DNA of 64,000 nt from Lasiosphaeris hirsuta (lineage: Eukaryota; Ascomycota; Sordariomycetes; Sordariales; Lasiosphaeriaceae), in the NCBI GenBank assembly GCA_030549175.1, contig JAUKUA010000002.1, forward strand, positions 3,658,001 to 3,722,000, given 5' to 3'. Both the position numbers and the translations under genes were made by a program. Every line of letters starts with the position of its first letter. Positions within the stretch are counted from its first letter, which is position 1. The notes below the pieces were generated by a model. That model searched no databases and was not told where the DNA came from. It worked only from the letters and a program-made list of their open reading frames with translations. Below are positions 34,223 through 45,574 of this stretch, piece after piece.

Positions 34223-37200
34223 ATGGCGGTAGACCCGAATGCCGCTACCATCACGGTCGCAGGTACATCACCGCTTTCGTATTTCACTGCAAATTGGGTT
34301 GCTAACACACACCAGTCCGCGTGCGACCGTTCACTATTAGAGAAGCCGCGCAGCTGTGAGTTTTTGTTATCTTCGGTTTGACAGGCGAACACAGTTAACT
34401 GAGTAAAAAAGCAGAGTGAGAACCGATGATAGCACCCTCTTCCTCGGCGATGGATCGCTTGCTGGCGCGCCCACGCCCAAGCTCAACCAGCGTGGTCTAC
34501 GATCTGTGATCAAGGTCGTGGACGATAGGTGCCTGTAGGTTTACCTCTTGATAGAGATAACCCGAACAGAATACATGCTTACGACGATTTCCAGGGTGTT
34601 CGATCCCCCCGAAGACAACCCTGTCCAGAAGTTCTCCCGCTCCGTCGTACCCAACGGCAAGAAGGTCAAAGATCAAGTCTTCGCCTTCGACCGGATATTC
34701 GACGAAAATTCCTCACAAAATGATATTTACGAGGGAACAACGAAGAACCTGCTCGACAGTGTGCTCGATGGCTACAATGCCACCGTTTTCGCTTATGGCG
34801 CTACAGGATGCGGCAAGACGCACACAATCACCGGCACCGCACAACACCCGGGAATCATATTCCTCACAATGCAGGAGCTTTTCGAGAAGATCAATGATCG
34901 AAGCGACGAGAAGGTCACCGAGGTTTCGCTATCCTACCTGGAGATCTACAACGAAACAATTCGGGATCTGCTCGTCCCAGGCGGTAGCAAGGTGGGTCTA
35001 ATGCTCAGGGAGGACGCGAATCAGGGCGTAACAGTCCCCGGCCTTACGAGTCATCACCCGAAGGATGTCCAGGAGGTCATGGACATGATCGTACAGGGTA
35101 ACGAGTACCGGACTGTATCACCGACAGCGGCAAATGCCGTCTCCTCACGATCTCACGCAGTCCTGCAAATCAATATCGCTATGAAGGATAGAAATGCCGA
35201 CATCAACGAGCCGCATACCATGGCAACCTTGAGCATTATCGACTTGGCTGGTAGTGAGCGCGCAAGCGCCACCAAGAACCGCGGCGAAAGGCTGTTGGAG
35301 GGTGCCAACATCAACAAATCACTTCTTGCGCTAGGAGGCTGCATCAACGCGCTGTGCGACCCGCGCAAGAAGAACCATGTGCCCTATCGAAACAGCAAAC
35401 TGACCCGACTTCTGAAGTTCTCTCTGGGCGGCAATTGCAAAACGGTCATGATTGTCTGCGTGAGCCCTTCGAGCGAACATTTTGACGAGACCCAAAATAC
35501 CCTGCGCTATGCCAACCGCGCAAAGAATATCCAGACCAAGGTCACTCGAAATGTCTTTAACGTCAACCGCCACGTCAAGGACTTTTTGGTCAAGATTGAT
35601 GAACAGATCGCCCTGATCAACGAACTCAAGGCACAGCAGAAAGATGCGGAAAAGATATTCTTCGCCAAGTTCCGGAAACAAATGGACAAGCGAGATGCTG
35701 TGGTGAGGGAAGGTGTGTCGAGACTGCGCCAAGCCTTTGAGAATTCGGCTGCCGAGCGTCAGGAGAAGCTCAGCAGCATGAAGAAACTGAAAGGCATAGA
35801 AAGGCGCATTGGAATGCTTTCTGCATGGATCGCTTCCTTTGATACCGTGTGTGACAACCGGGAAGACGAAAGCACGATGCCACCGAACCTGTCGGCCATG
35901 CGCAAGACAGCCCAGGGTATCCTCGTCGAGCTGGAAAGCAGCAGGCAACACATCCACAAGAAGCTCGAGCGCTCAAACTGGGAGCGCGCACTTGATTCCG
36001 CCCTCCAACACAGCATTGCACAATTGCAAAGCATTGAGGGAGTTGTCGATGGCTCTGAGCGGGATACTCTAGCGAGGGAAGCCGAGTCGCTGAAGACGAG
36101 CTTCATGCGGGACGCCTACCGAGAGGTACTAGAGCAAGATAGGGCTGGTGATGCAGCAATTTTGCAAGTTCTTCTAAGCGCCCAGTTCGACATGCTGGCA
36201 TCGCTGTCCGAGACTCTCGGCATGAATGAGGAGGAAGCAGTGATGCATGCCAAGTCAATCGTCAAGCGGCTGCTCGATGTCGGCTACTCGGCGGCATCAC
36301 AGGTCGTCAAGCCCGATGGGTCGATAATGCCGGCCGAGTCATTCCCACCGACGAAACGTGGTACACCGAAGCGGAGGAAGTCCGCTGCTATTCACGTAAA
36401 ACCTATAGCCGCCCCGGCGCTGGCAACCATGTCAGTTGTCCAGCAGCAGGCGATTGCCTCTCCGATGAAGGCATCCCCTCGACGTCGTAAGATGGGGGCC
36501 GCGCGTAAGGGCATCTCCTTCACGCCTGTCAAGAAGAAGCCTTCAGTGCGCTGGCGCGACGACGAGACTGAATCAGGAACACTGGCAGATTTCGAGAAGA
36601 CCCCGCAAAAATTTCCCTCCCCCACCGAGAGCTCGCCCGATAAGACGCTTCCCAAGCCGCCTGTTTCGTATTTCAGCCAGACAAGCTCTCCCGAGGAGTC
36701 CAGCCCCTCCCTTACCCTCCCAGACATCTCCATCCTCGGCGGCAGTAAGCCGAACCGATTCCAGGCCGGCTTCCTTTCCAAGTCGCGCCCTTCCCACCCA
36801 GGCTCGCCCATCCCGCCGACGTTCTCATTGAACCTGGCGTCGTCTTCGGACAACGAGGACCGGCCATCTCCGCTTCGCAGCATTCCTGTAAGTCGAGCTG
36901 CTAATACCCTCTCGTCGCCTCGAAACGGTAGCCCCAAGCCTCCCCCATCCTCTCCGCCCTGGATGAGAATGAGCCTCCAAAGCCCTCTGCCAACTCGGCG
37001 AACACTTCTTCCTCAGCATCTGGTTCCGACTCGGAGACGTCTACCATCGACCCGCACAAGCTGCGGTCGGCTCTGCATTCAGCCAAACGGCGGGATCGAC
37101 TTTCCTCCATGTCGGGGACGTCTGCGGCGAATGCAAAGCGCATGTCCTCCATGGGCATCTCCTCCAGTACCGGTCACAATGCTCACCACCGCGCCTCAGC

Positions 37201-37540
37201 GAGTTACTCGGGTCCCCTCGCCAGCTCGACCAATGGAATCTCTCGGCACCGGCGTGGGAGTGCCGAGCGCCGTAGGTCGCCTCCCATCACGTGTTCCCCG
37301 CCGTCTACCCTCAGCAACGACTCTCTACTCGGTGGGAGTGGCATCAGCCGGAACTTGACACCGGGTCAAGCAAGACGCATGAATATGGGCGGCAGTGTCC
37401 GGCTCGAGAACACCATCAGCCCGCAACGCGGTGCTGCCATCGATGGCAAGGCTAGAAGAATTACCATCGGTAGTGCGGCAATGGCTGCTGCTGGTAGTGT
37501 TCCTGGGGCGAGAGCCCACAGGCCAAGCGCTTGGCGGTGA
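34223..37540 (+). CDS. KIP3: Kinesin-8 family motor (Kip3/Klp5/6-type), five exons
   Basis: Plus-end-directed kinesin that shortens microtubules; in fungi it limits spindle and cytoplasmic microtubule length. Exons 34223-34262, 34316-34355, 34415-34534, 34595-36887 and 36932-37540 give 1033 residues in phase. The N-terminal motor opens with VRVRPFTIREA. It holds P-loop GATGCGKTHT near 137-146, switch I SSRSHAVLQI, switch II IDLAGSERAS and HVPYRNSKLTRLL, and ends with LRYANRAKNIQTKVTRNVFN near 370-388, the kinesin-8 neck signature. A coiled coil follows (QIALINELKAQQKDAEK), then a long Ser/Pro/Arg/Lys-rich tail of a kind often phosphorylated or microtubule-binding. The last intron is only 44 bp (donor GTAAGT, branch TGCTAATAC, acceptor GGTAG). 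It is required because the unspliced frame turns into Arg/Pro/Ser nonsense before its stop at 37358. Confidence 0.93.
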
Positions 37541-38139
37541 GCAGGAGAAGGATGCATATAAACGGATGGGAACTTACGAAACGGATTGTATTGAAGTTGA
37601 TGACGCTTTGCATTCCACCCGGCCTCGAGGAGGCCTCGAGTAGGTGGTTGGAGTTGGGTCTTGGGTTTCGCCGCCCTTTGCTGGAAAGGAAAGGAGTTTC
37701 TTTCTAGTTCTTGTAATCCAGAAAGGCACATCTCGATAGAGATTGTCGCTCTTGTCCTCTGTTGGCTTTGGGTCTTGCGGTCGATTCATTCAGTCCTAGT
37801 TTTCATCATTGATACATATGGTGTTGGTTTATTGAGGGGCCGATGACAATGGTTGTTCACCTTGCACCCTTTGTGTAAGAGATACGAGTAGGATACCAAC
37901 TGGTAGGAGTTGGGGATTGTTGTTTATAATGAAACATTATGTTTTGCTGCCTGAGTGCGTTTATTGATGCGACTGCCTCGTCCGTTTTCCCGTGTCCCCC
38001 TCTCTATTCCAGAGGCGCGATTTAGTTGGCCATCGTGGTGTCCAACTTTTTGACAATACTTTTTTTTCTTTGTCTTTTGAGGAGCATATGATCAAAGCCA
38101 ATGACAGGCGTATCTCTCGAGTCCTCCTAATATCACACT
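37541..38139. other. Convergent 3' flanks of kinesin-8 and the disrupted gene
   Basis: T-rich near 38050-38080. Nothing else is seen. Confidence 0.5.
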
Positions 38140-39224
38140 CTAGACACCCTCGGTCATCTCCGTAACCGTACGGGGAGCTTTCACACTCCTCGGCATAAAC
38201 AGCCTCTCCAAGGCATTCAGAGCATGGTACAGATTCGCCAACTTGCTCCCCTCAACCTCGCCCAGCCTCAACCAGGGCCCGGGAATCTGAGACTTGGCCC
38301 GCGACAACGTTCGGGTGTATTGCAGATTCTTGGTCAAAAAAATCCGTCGCCATCACCTGCTCGGAACGGACGTCGCCGTCGAACACCACGGCGTTCAGCT
38401 CGGCCGTATACTCCGCACGTCCTCGGGCGCGATCGCCACGAACTCGGCCCACGTCAGCCGCTTGCCGTCGCCGACCATGTCGGAGTTCAGCGTCCACCAC
38501 ACCGCCGCCCACACCGCCCGCAGCTTTTCGTGCAGGTACACGTGCCCGCCCCCCGTCGCGAGCTCGCTGCCCGTGGGGGGTGCTTGTGGTGTGGGTAGCG
38601 GGGCGCAGGCTGGCCGCTCGAGCGCGCTGAGCCCTCGGTAGAGGGTGTCGTGCAGCGCGAAGGTCTCGCGTCGGATCGCGAGGAATACGGGGTCTGGCCT
38701 CCAGATGGTGCTGGCAGCCGGCTCTTGGGCCGGACACGGGGCCGAGGACAGGGCGGGTGGTTTCGGGAGCTTGGTCGGGTGCTTGGTCGGGCACACGCTT
38801 TCCATTTCCGAGATCATTACCACCTCGCTTTGTGTGAGAGGTCTCTCTGTGACAGGAGGGCTCAACCCGGCTACCCATGCTGCATTTCCACTGCCCGCCC
38901 TCGCTCTGTATTCGGGGTCTGCGTCTTTCCTGGACCTGCTCTCAAATTCCGGAACTAGACCCCAGACCAGTTTATTCCGTCTTCTTCTACTCGGCGAATG
39001 GGAGCATATCCTAAGCCAAGTCCTTCTCCGGTGGCGGCCAAGACGGGGTGTACCGGCCCGGGGTTGTTGGGAGCTGGCGTAGCATAGTAGGGGACGATGA
39101 CAATGCCTGTATTTGGTGATGGTGGAACAGCCGAGCTCTCGAGGTCGGTGCTTTTGAAGGAGATAACAGACAAGTTATCCTCGCCCAGGTCTACCCAGGT
39201 GTCATCGCCGAGTTGCGATGCCAT
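38140..39224 (-). pseudogene. Unrecognised gene with apparent frameshifts
   Basis: No family recognised. From an ATG at 39224 the minus strand reads DDTWVDLGEDNLSVISFKS in one frame to about 38968. Coding then continues in a second frame (LVPEFESRSRKDADPEYRAR to LTWAEFVAIAPEDVR) until about 38414. A third frame carries EYTAELNAVVFDGDV to about 38340, and the second frame resumes at LTKNLQYTRTLSRAK and runs to a TAG at 38140. The joins fit a lost base near 38966-38976, a lost G near 38411-38416 and an extra base in the seven-T (minus-strand) run at 38336-38342. The last two cancel. A 90-bp GT-AG intron could explain the last two joins but would delete the EYTAELN segment. Either the gene is decaying or the assembly has small indels in short homopolymers. 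Confidence 0.55.
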
Positions 39225-39564
39225 GAATGACGGCGGGTGTGTGTATTGGGGCAAAATAGAAAAGTCTCCCTTGCTGATGAGGTATTGTTGAACTGTCGGG
39301 GGGCACATGTCAGTGCAGTGCTCGGCCTCACCAAAATCATCCAACTAGAGAAAAGAGCCTCTCAGCCCAGTGGTTTGAGCAACGATGCACTGGAGCCAGG
39401 GAATAACAGCACAGAAGATGTTGAAGGGCAATAGACAGATTACTGGCAGCATTATGTTACATATATAACCATACATCATGATCCCACAAAAGAAACTCCC
39501 CACGGATGTCCTATCCTCTAGCCAGACTCCAGACAGGATACCCAAAATAATGACAACATCCAAG
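39225..39564. other. Intergenic
   Basis: Between the disrupted gene and the coiled-coil gene, both minus. No gene is seen. Confidence 0.5.
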
Positions 39565-41901
39565 TCACACAACCTCCTCATCCAGAAAACCCAATCCGCT
39601 ATCGTGCCGCCTCCTCTTCCTCCCCCTCCCCTTCTTGGCCAACTCTCCCGACAGCAGACCTCCAGTACTAGTGGGGCTCCCCGTCATAGGGCTTGTCGCC
39701 AACAAACTCACGTCATCCTCATCCCCACCAAGCCCACTGTCTCTCGTCCTCCTCGTCTTCTTCGGTGTACCCGCCAGAAACACATCGCTCATGCGCACCA
39801 CGCGTTGGAGCTCCGCCTTCATCGAGTCTATCACCTCCTTCGCCTTGCGCTTGTCCACCTCCCTCTTCCCGCTCAGCTCCTCCTTCTCGCTAGCAAGTCG
39901 GGCGTTGAGACCTGTCAACTGCCCATTCTCGACCCGCAGTTGCCTGACCGTCTCGTGTGCCGCCCGCAGAGACGCGCTGACGCGGTCTACCTCACCGCGC
40001 AGCTCGGCGACACGCGCATCCCGCAGAGCCAGCGCCTGGCCGTGTGTTTTGTTGATCTGTGCTGTCTCCACCTTGGTGCTCGAGCGCAAGTCATCGAGCG
40101 CCGTCGCGTGGGCCGTTTGCATGCTGCCGAGCTGGGCCTCAAGCGAGCTTGTCTGCTCGACGGCCGAGGCCAGTTTGGCTTCGAGAGCGACGAGTGCCGA
40201 GGTCTTTTTGGCGATCTCAGCGGCCTGTTGTTGCGTGGTTTGCTCGTGAACAACCTGATCCTGCTGACGCATGGCGTCAGAGTTCTCAAGATCGCGCTCC
40301 ATGCGCTGAACAAGGGCCTCAAGCTCCGAGACATCGCGCGTATAACGGTGCACGGCACCCTTGAGGCGCTCAAGGCCGACCTCGAGCTCGCTGATGCGTG
40401 CGTCTTTTTCCCGTCCTTCGCCTTCCATGCGGGTGACTTCCTTGCCGAGGGTGTCCATGGCATCAACGCGAGCGCCGAGCTGTTGGCGTAGCGAGAGCTC
40501 AATCGAGTGATACTCATCGATCGTATCGTCAGCCTCGCGGTTCTTCTTGGCTAGGTCTCGCAGCCGATTGAGGATTAGGTCCAGCACTGCGGCCCCCGCC
40601 GAGGTCAGGGGTAGGGTAACCTCTCCCGGTGTCAAGTATTCCAATTCCAGGCGCGCAGCCCGGAAGGCACCCGAGAGCGAGGTGACGATTTCTGCTGCGT
40701 CAGAGCCTGGGAAGCCAAGATCGCTGAGCGAGTTGTTCAAGTCTAGAAGAGCTGCCGTTCGGTCTGACAGTGTCTGCAAAACAGTGGCAAGCCGGCCTTC
40801 AATGTCGGGCTGCGGCGTCGATGGTTGCTCAGAGTTTGACTCTGTAAGCATCCAGGGCGAGAATGGGGATAGCTTGTGAGATAGTCTGGATGTGAAGGAC
40901 GAGTATGACTCTAATGTTGTGGTAAGCTTGCAGATCTCGAGTTGCAGCGACGCAAGCTCGTCCTCCAATTGTTGCTTTTCGGGATCCGGCAGGATAGCTT
41001 GAACTCCGGTGTGGGAAAGGGGGGTGGCAGGGAAACGAGAGCAAGGGGTCCCCGGGGCTTCTACCGGACTTGTAGTTGGCGGCGTTGGGAACGACGTGCG
41101 CATTTTGCGGGTTGGAGTGCTGCAGGCTAAGTCGGCCATGGTAGCATCTCCGAAGGCTTCGTCGTCATCGTCGCCATCCACCTGCATGAAGTCGTCGGAG
41201 AAGGGATCTCGTGCTGCCATGGTCCATTCGTAGCTGGGACTGCTAGGCATGTCCTGCGGTACACCCGAGCGGCTTGCAAGCTCCCTTTTGAGGGCCTCAA
41301 CTTTCTGCTCGAGCTCCCACACTCGTTCCGCGTCGAGTACGATAGTCTCATGGTGCATGCGGCGGATCTCTTCATCCTTCTCAGCCAACTCTGCCCTGAG
41401 GCGCTCCATCTCAGCCTTGGTCTCCTGGGCTCGCTTCTTCCTCTCGGCGTGGATGGTGTTCATCTCCTCGCTCAGGCCATTCCGGCGAATGCGACGCTTG
41501 ACCCGGCCGTCCAGGACCTGACGCAGAGGCAGAAAGTGGACCTCGCTGCACGGAGACAGGGCGTTGTCAAAGTTGGTGTCCTTGGCGGTGCGCGATAGTT
41601 GGGCTGGAGTGGAATGGCGGCGCAGGCCCTTGATGGAGAGCGACGTCCGGCAGATCATAGGTGTCAGGCCGGTCGAGAGTTCATCTTCCAAGTTGGCGAC
41701 AGCTGGACCCGGGTCGGAAAAGCGCACTTTCTTCCTTGGCCTTGAGATTCTGCCAGGGGTAACAGAGACCGTAGAATCATGTGCTGGTAGGGAATCCTTG
41801 GTATTCTTGCCATTTTGCGTTTGCTGAAGTTGCTGCTGTGGTCCTAGGCTGCTTCGCCGAGTGCGCCGAAGGGCGATGGGGAGCTGCGAGTCGTCGGCCA
41901 T
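39565..41901 (-). CDS. Coiled-coil protein of unknown function, probably nuclear or spindle-associated
   Basis: Single exon, 778 residues; no family recognised. The N-terminal 130 residues are basic and Ser/Thr/Pro-rich (RRTRRSSLG, RPRKKVRFSD). A first coiled coil spans about 145-210 (AERKKRAQETKAEMERLRAELAEK region). It is followed by an acidic patch (MQVDGDDDDEAFGDATM) and a TP-rich stretch (TPTRKMRTSFPTPPTT), which is a plausible proline-directed kinase target area. A second coiled coil begins near 310 and a long one runs from about 450 to 700, rich in Ala, Glu, Leu and Gln heptads. The tail is basic (KKTRRTRD, KKGRGRKRRRHDSG) and resembles a nuclear localisation signal. A structural role at chromosomes, spindle pole or septum is possible but not shown. 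Confidence 0.83.
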   Translation of the reverse strand: MADDSQLPIALRRTRRSSLGPQQQLQQTQNGKNTKDSLPAHDSTVSVTPGRISRPRKKVRFSDPGPAVANLEDELSTGLTPMICRTSLSIKGLRRHSTPAQLSRTAKDTNFDNALSPCSEVHFLPLRQVLDGRVKRRIRRNGLSEEMNTIHAERKKRAQETKAEMERLRAELAEKDEEIRRMHHETIVLDAERVWELEQKVEALKRELASRSGVPQDMPSSPSYEWTMAARDPFSDDFMQVDGDDDDEAFGDATMADLACSTPTRKMRTSFPTPPTTSPVEAPGTPCSRFPATPLSHTGVQAILPDPEKQQLEDELASLQLEICKLTTTLESYSSFTSRLSHKLSPFSPWMLTESNSEQPSTPQPDIEGRLATVLQTLSDRTAALLDLNNSLSDLGFPGSDAAEIVTSLSGAFRAARLELEYLTPGEVTLPLTSAGAAVLDLILNRLRDLAKKNREADDTIDEYHSIELSLRQQLGARVDAMDTLGKEVTRMEGEGREKDARISELEVGLERLKGAVHRYTRDVSELEALVQRMERDLENSDAMRQQDQVVHEQTTQQQAAEIAKKTSALVALEAKLASAVEQTSSLEAQLGSMQTAHATALDDLRSSTKVETAQINKTHGQALALRDARVAELRGEVDRVSASLRAAHETVRQLRVENGQLTGLNARLASEKEELSGKREVDKRKAKEVIDSMKAELQRVVRMSDVFLAGTPKKTRRTRDSGLGGDEDDVSLLATSPMTGSPTSTGGLLSGELAKKGRGRKRRRHDSGLGFLDEEVV

Positions 41902-42431
41902 GGTGATGGGACCAATTGTGTCAATTACCCACGCTCAAGTCACCGAAATCGCAACTTGGATACCTGCAGCTGCTGCACTGGAGGGGCTGAGGGCATTCGA
42001 CTTTTAAAACAAGAGCAGGCAATCGCGATGGAAGCATCTCCCCCTTTGCGGGCTACGACATGCCCCCACATCATGGTCCTTTTGTTTATTTGTTTCCCCT
42101 TTCAGTAAGTGGGGTTAAACATCCCGACGCGCCTTCCCTGACCGAACCCTGACCTGTGCACCGTCGCGACAACTGACACCCAATCAACCTTGCCAAACCG
42201 GGATTCTACCAAACCACCATTCCTGCCATGCCAACGCTAGCAGATTCACGCTGTTGACTTTGCCGTCCCCCAAATGACCCTTTCACCTGTGACTCACAAA
42301 TAGGTGAGCGCCGGGCACTGCGGCGAAAAGAGAGTGCACATCCCAGTCTTGATCGCCCAGCATGTTTGCCGGGGAAAGCCACACTAAAATGTGCCGCCTA
42401 GCCCTGTTTCTTTTCGCATGTCTCTAGAACA

Positions 42432-42461
42432 TGCACAGTGAAATAATGCACAGTGAAATAA
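42432..42461. repeat. Tandem duplication, 15 bp x2
   Basis: TGCACAGTGAAATAA occurs twice head to tail with no mismatch. Confidence 0.85.
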
Positions 42462-42527
42462 TTGACGGGGGGAGTGTCGGGTCGATTCGCAGTACAAAAT
42501 TTAGGACGAAAATGGAAATGGGCGCGG

Positions 42528-42559
42528 CCTCTTTGTGGTGACACCTCTTTGTGGTGACA
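42528..42559. repeat. Tandem duplication, 16 bp x2
   Basis: CCTCTTTGTGGTGACA occurs twice head to tail, about 65 bp after the 15-bp duplication. Confidence 0.85.
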
Positions 42560-42839
42560 CTCCGTGTCGCCAATTACCTGGTCACCCAGTCTGCCCAACT
42601 CTTTTGGAACCCCATATTCTCTTTCACTTGACACACCACAAAGAATGCTATCACCTAGTTGCCTACATGTTTCCTCTGATGTCTAATTGTAATGGCCGAA
42701 TATGGATACCAACCTCGTATTATTAGCCCAAGTTGACTCGAGCCATGAGAGTAGACAGAAAGCCAGCCAAAATGCCTCCACGACGACGGAAAAAATCCAA
42801 AAGCTTCAAAAGACCCAAACCGACTACTTCTACCACTGA

Positions 42840-44080
42840 CGCCGCGGGCTACGACATGACGGGGCTGTTCGCCAGCATGTCATTGCCAACTTACAATTCC
42901 CTGTCAAGGGAAGGCGGCCGGGATTCAGACACGCCGGGCCCGATGAGGCTGTCCTCGACGCTCCCGGACTCGTCTGGCCGGCGGTGCACGACCCCAGGTT
43001 CATCCGAAATATCTGGGACGCGCCCGGGCCCGGAATGTATGCTGATGCCGCCGAGAAGGCGAACCAACGCCTCGTCGAGAGGATGAGGGTTGCTGGGTTC
43101 CGCTTCATCAAGATCCCATTCCCTGGCCAAGTGCTTTGGCAGATATTTGATTGCCGTAAGTTATTTTCCGACACGTTGCTTGGACCCGAGCGTATGAGTA
43201 TGAGGCGCTGACTTCTTCATGTCAAGAGGTTTCAAACAAACAGCATACGCATCAATTAAGAAATGGCCCAGATCTGGCTCTAACTAGCCACAGATTTGAT
43301 ATATGGCGTATCAGAGGGCCGGGAAAGCCTACGGTTTATGCTCCGGCATGTTGATGGCGACCTCATGAAGTGTCTGAATATTTACTAACCTTAACCGGGA
43401 ACAATTCAGCGCGGAATGGGGCTATGTCGACAGCACACCACAAGCATCCGGAAAGGAAAAGGCCGGCAGCTTCAACTGGTGTACAAATCTTTATCAAGTC
43501 GCACTTCTAAGTTGGAAAAGTTGATGACCGCATACTTGGCTTTTCTAACAATAAACTGTCCTAGGTGATGTGGTGAATGATCACTTTCTGTTATAACGAA
43601 ATGCCACCCCTCCCAGAAGAACTCGGGTTGATCTGCCCTGACGGCACTGTGAAAAAGGAATGGGGATACGGCGGATATTTGCTCGACCGCAAATTTAAGC
43701 ACATCAGTCAAGAGCTGCGTCATCTTGTTGCTCTCTGTCTTTATGACAACCCAACGCACCGGCCGAGCATGGCAGAGCTGCAGGAAACAATTGGCAGACT
43801 TGTCAAGAGAGAAGGGCCCAAAAGTGAGAGGGATATTGGGCATCCCGAGCAATCTTTCTGGGCTACAAGCATACTTTCCAACTACTACTACGACCTGGCA
43901 GGTGAAAGGGCATTCCTGATCCCATATCAACATCTTGACATCATGACCACACTGGCTGGGCCTGTCAACAGGCTAATTTCACTATATAACCTAGGATCAA
44001 AGAAAGGTAGCATCATCTTTCTGAAGAAAATGCGCTCAAATCCAAGCTCATCGATTCCGGGCCAAACATCCCAGTCATAG
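42840..44080 (+). pseudogene. Relic of a fungal protein kinase lacking its catalytic core
   Basis: Three separated pieces look like one kinase. At about 42940-43150 a frame reads LVWPAVHDPRFIRNIWDAPG, then VAGFRFIKIPFPGQVLWQIF. This sits where fungal kinases have a GFRFIKxLGxGGQG-type P-loop, but the glycines are lost. A possible intron donor (GTAAGT) follows at 43157. At about 43410-43500 comes SFNWCTNLYQVALL, like the segment after the activation loop. From 43577 to 44080 the frame reads the C-lobe (KHISQELRHLVALCLYDNP, then THRPSMAELQETIGRL). No VAIK lysine, HRD loop or DFG motif is seen between the pieces, and stops interrupt all frames there. I infer an internal deletion and decay; the C-lobe ORF alone has a length that could mislead annotation. 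Confidence 0.6.
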
Positions 44081-45040
44081 TGCACAGGAATGTTTTGACA
44101 GGGGGTATTTTGCCCGAAAAAAAGATAGGGGTAGCCTACCTGTCAAAGCACCGCATTACACAGCCCACATGAAGTCTCTTGAACATAGTTGCAACCTGTA
44201 GTACCTGGTAGGGCTCTGGGCTATATAACTAGGTAATTTGTCCTCTTGATAGGGTAGCTCCTTTAACATGCATTGAGGTGCCAAGTTGACATGATGTCAG
44301 GTCTCAACATAATGTCAAGATCAATACACCACTTTTCATACCAGCAGGATTGACAGACCCGTTACTAGGCCAACGTGCTATTCATGGTTTATCTATCATT
44401 CCTTTGCTTTCTTTAATTCTAAGAGGTAGGATGTGTGGCCCACCCAACCAACATGTTCCAATGCTGTCAACATGCTGGCTACTATGATGGGCAAAGGGGG
44501 ATTTCTCAGGTTAGATCGTATTTGTCACGGCAGGTCAGGATAAAGAGAGGCAAGGCTACAATTACCTATCCTTGATTGTGAAAAAACAAGCTAAGGAAAG
44601 AGGGAAGAAGAACAGGTAGTTGCCGGATTCCGGGCCTTTGCAGGAATCCCAGACTGCTCGGGCCACTTGTTCTTCCAGTGAATGGTTTGGCAACCCATAC
44701 TGCCAGTGAATGGTTATCTTCCAGGTAGAGGGAGTTTATGTGACGGTGTGTGGCATGTGTGCCAGCCGTCACAGTATTATCCATTGTTCTAGTATTCACA
44801 ACTAATGTGCAACGGCATCATAGGCCATCGCAGCTGAAGATCGATTTCAACTCCTTGACCGTCCGAAGAGTCATAACGATTTGTAATTAGGTCTTCATAT
44901 CTCCATCCGGCTGCCCATCACATCGAATACATTCGGCTCTCCCACGGCTACCCCCCAACAGCATCCCCCTAGTCTGGTTTGCCTTCCGTTGTTCAACATC
45001 GTCATCCGTAGTTTGGCTCTGCCGTCTCATTATCTAGCTC
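44081..45040. other. Intergenic, AT-richer
   Basis: No gene recognised. A small minus-strand ORF (44566-44799) has no motif. Base composition is visibly more AT-rich than near the housekeeping genes. Confidence 0.45.
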
Positions 45041-45169
45041 CGACGTTTTGTTGTCCCCCCAGCCCCTGACCCCCAACTCACAACGTCCCCCGCCTTGGCC
45101 CTCCGCCTTGACCCCCGATTTGTACCGCCCCCGGCGATCGGCACCCGAGCGATTCACGACACCCGATCT

Positions 45170-45574
45170 CCAAAAATTTACTTCTAGAGGTCTTCGACAC
45201 CACACCACCTTCCTTAAAGGTACCGACGCCACACCTCCTTCCTCGAGGGTATCACGCCACACTTTCCTCAAACTTATTGACGAGGTTTTCGACGCCACAC
45301 CTCCTCTTCACCTTCACGTTTTCCTCGCCTTTACATTCTCGCATCCTCTCAGGCCTCACATCTTCTTTGACGACTTGAAGGCACAGCCTTACAAATCTTC
45401 AAAGCGTCTACGATTCAGGCGTCAAAGGCACGATTTCAAAGCGTCTGCGTTTTCAAAGCGCGTACGATCCCAATCCTGCCACGCCTTCACGCCTTCACGC
45501 CGCATCTACAATTTCAAAGCTGCCACGTCTTCACACCGCAGCGAACTCCAAAAGTTTGATTCTCGAGATACGAG
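45170..45574 (+). repeat. Degenerate repeat region in the presumed 5' leader of the ankyrin gene
   Basis: Four imperfect copies of CGACGCCACACCTCCTTCCT occur at about 45195, 45224, 45252 and 45290. Three copies of a TTTCAAAGCGTCTACG-like word occur at about 45396, 45434 and 45450. The region ends at a good splice donor (ACGAG/GTAAGC at 45575). The open frame 45048-45578 through it has low-complexity content and would not splice in frame to the ankyrin gene, so I read it as untranslated leader. Confidence 0.6.

Larger units (their letters stand above)
41902..42732. other. Intergenic with two short tandem duplications
   Basis: Upstream DNA of the coiled-coil gene (minus strand). Beyond the repeats at 42432-42559 nothing was recognised. 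Confidence 0.5.
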
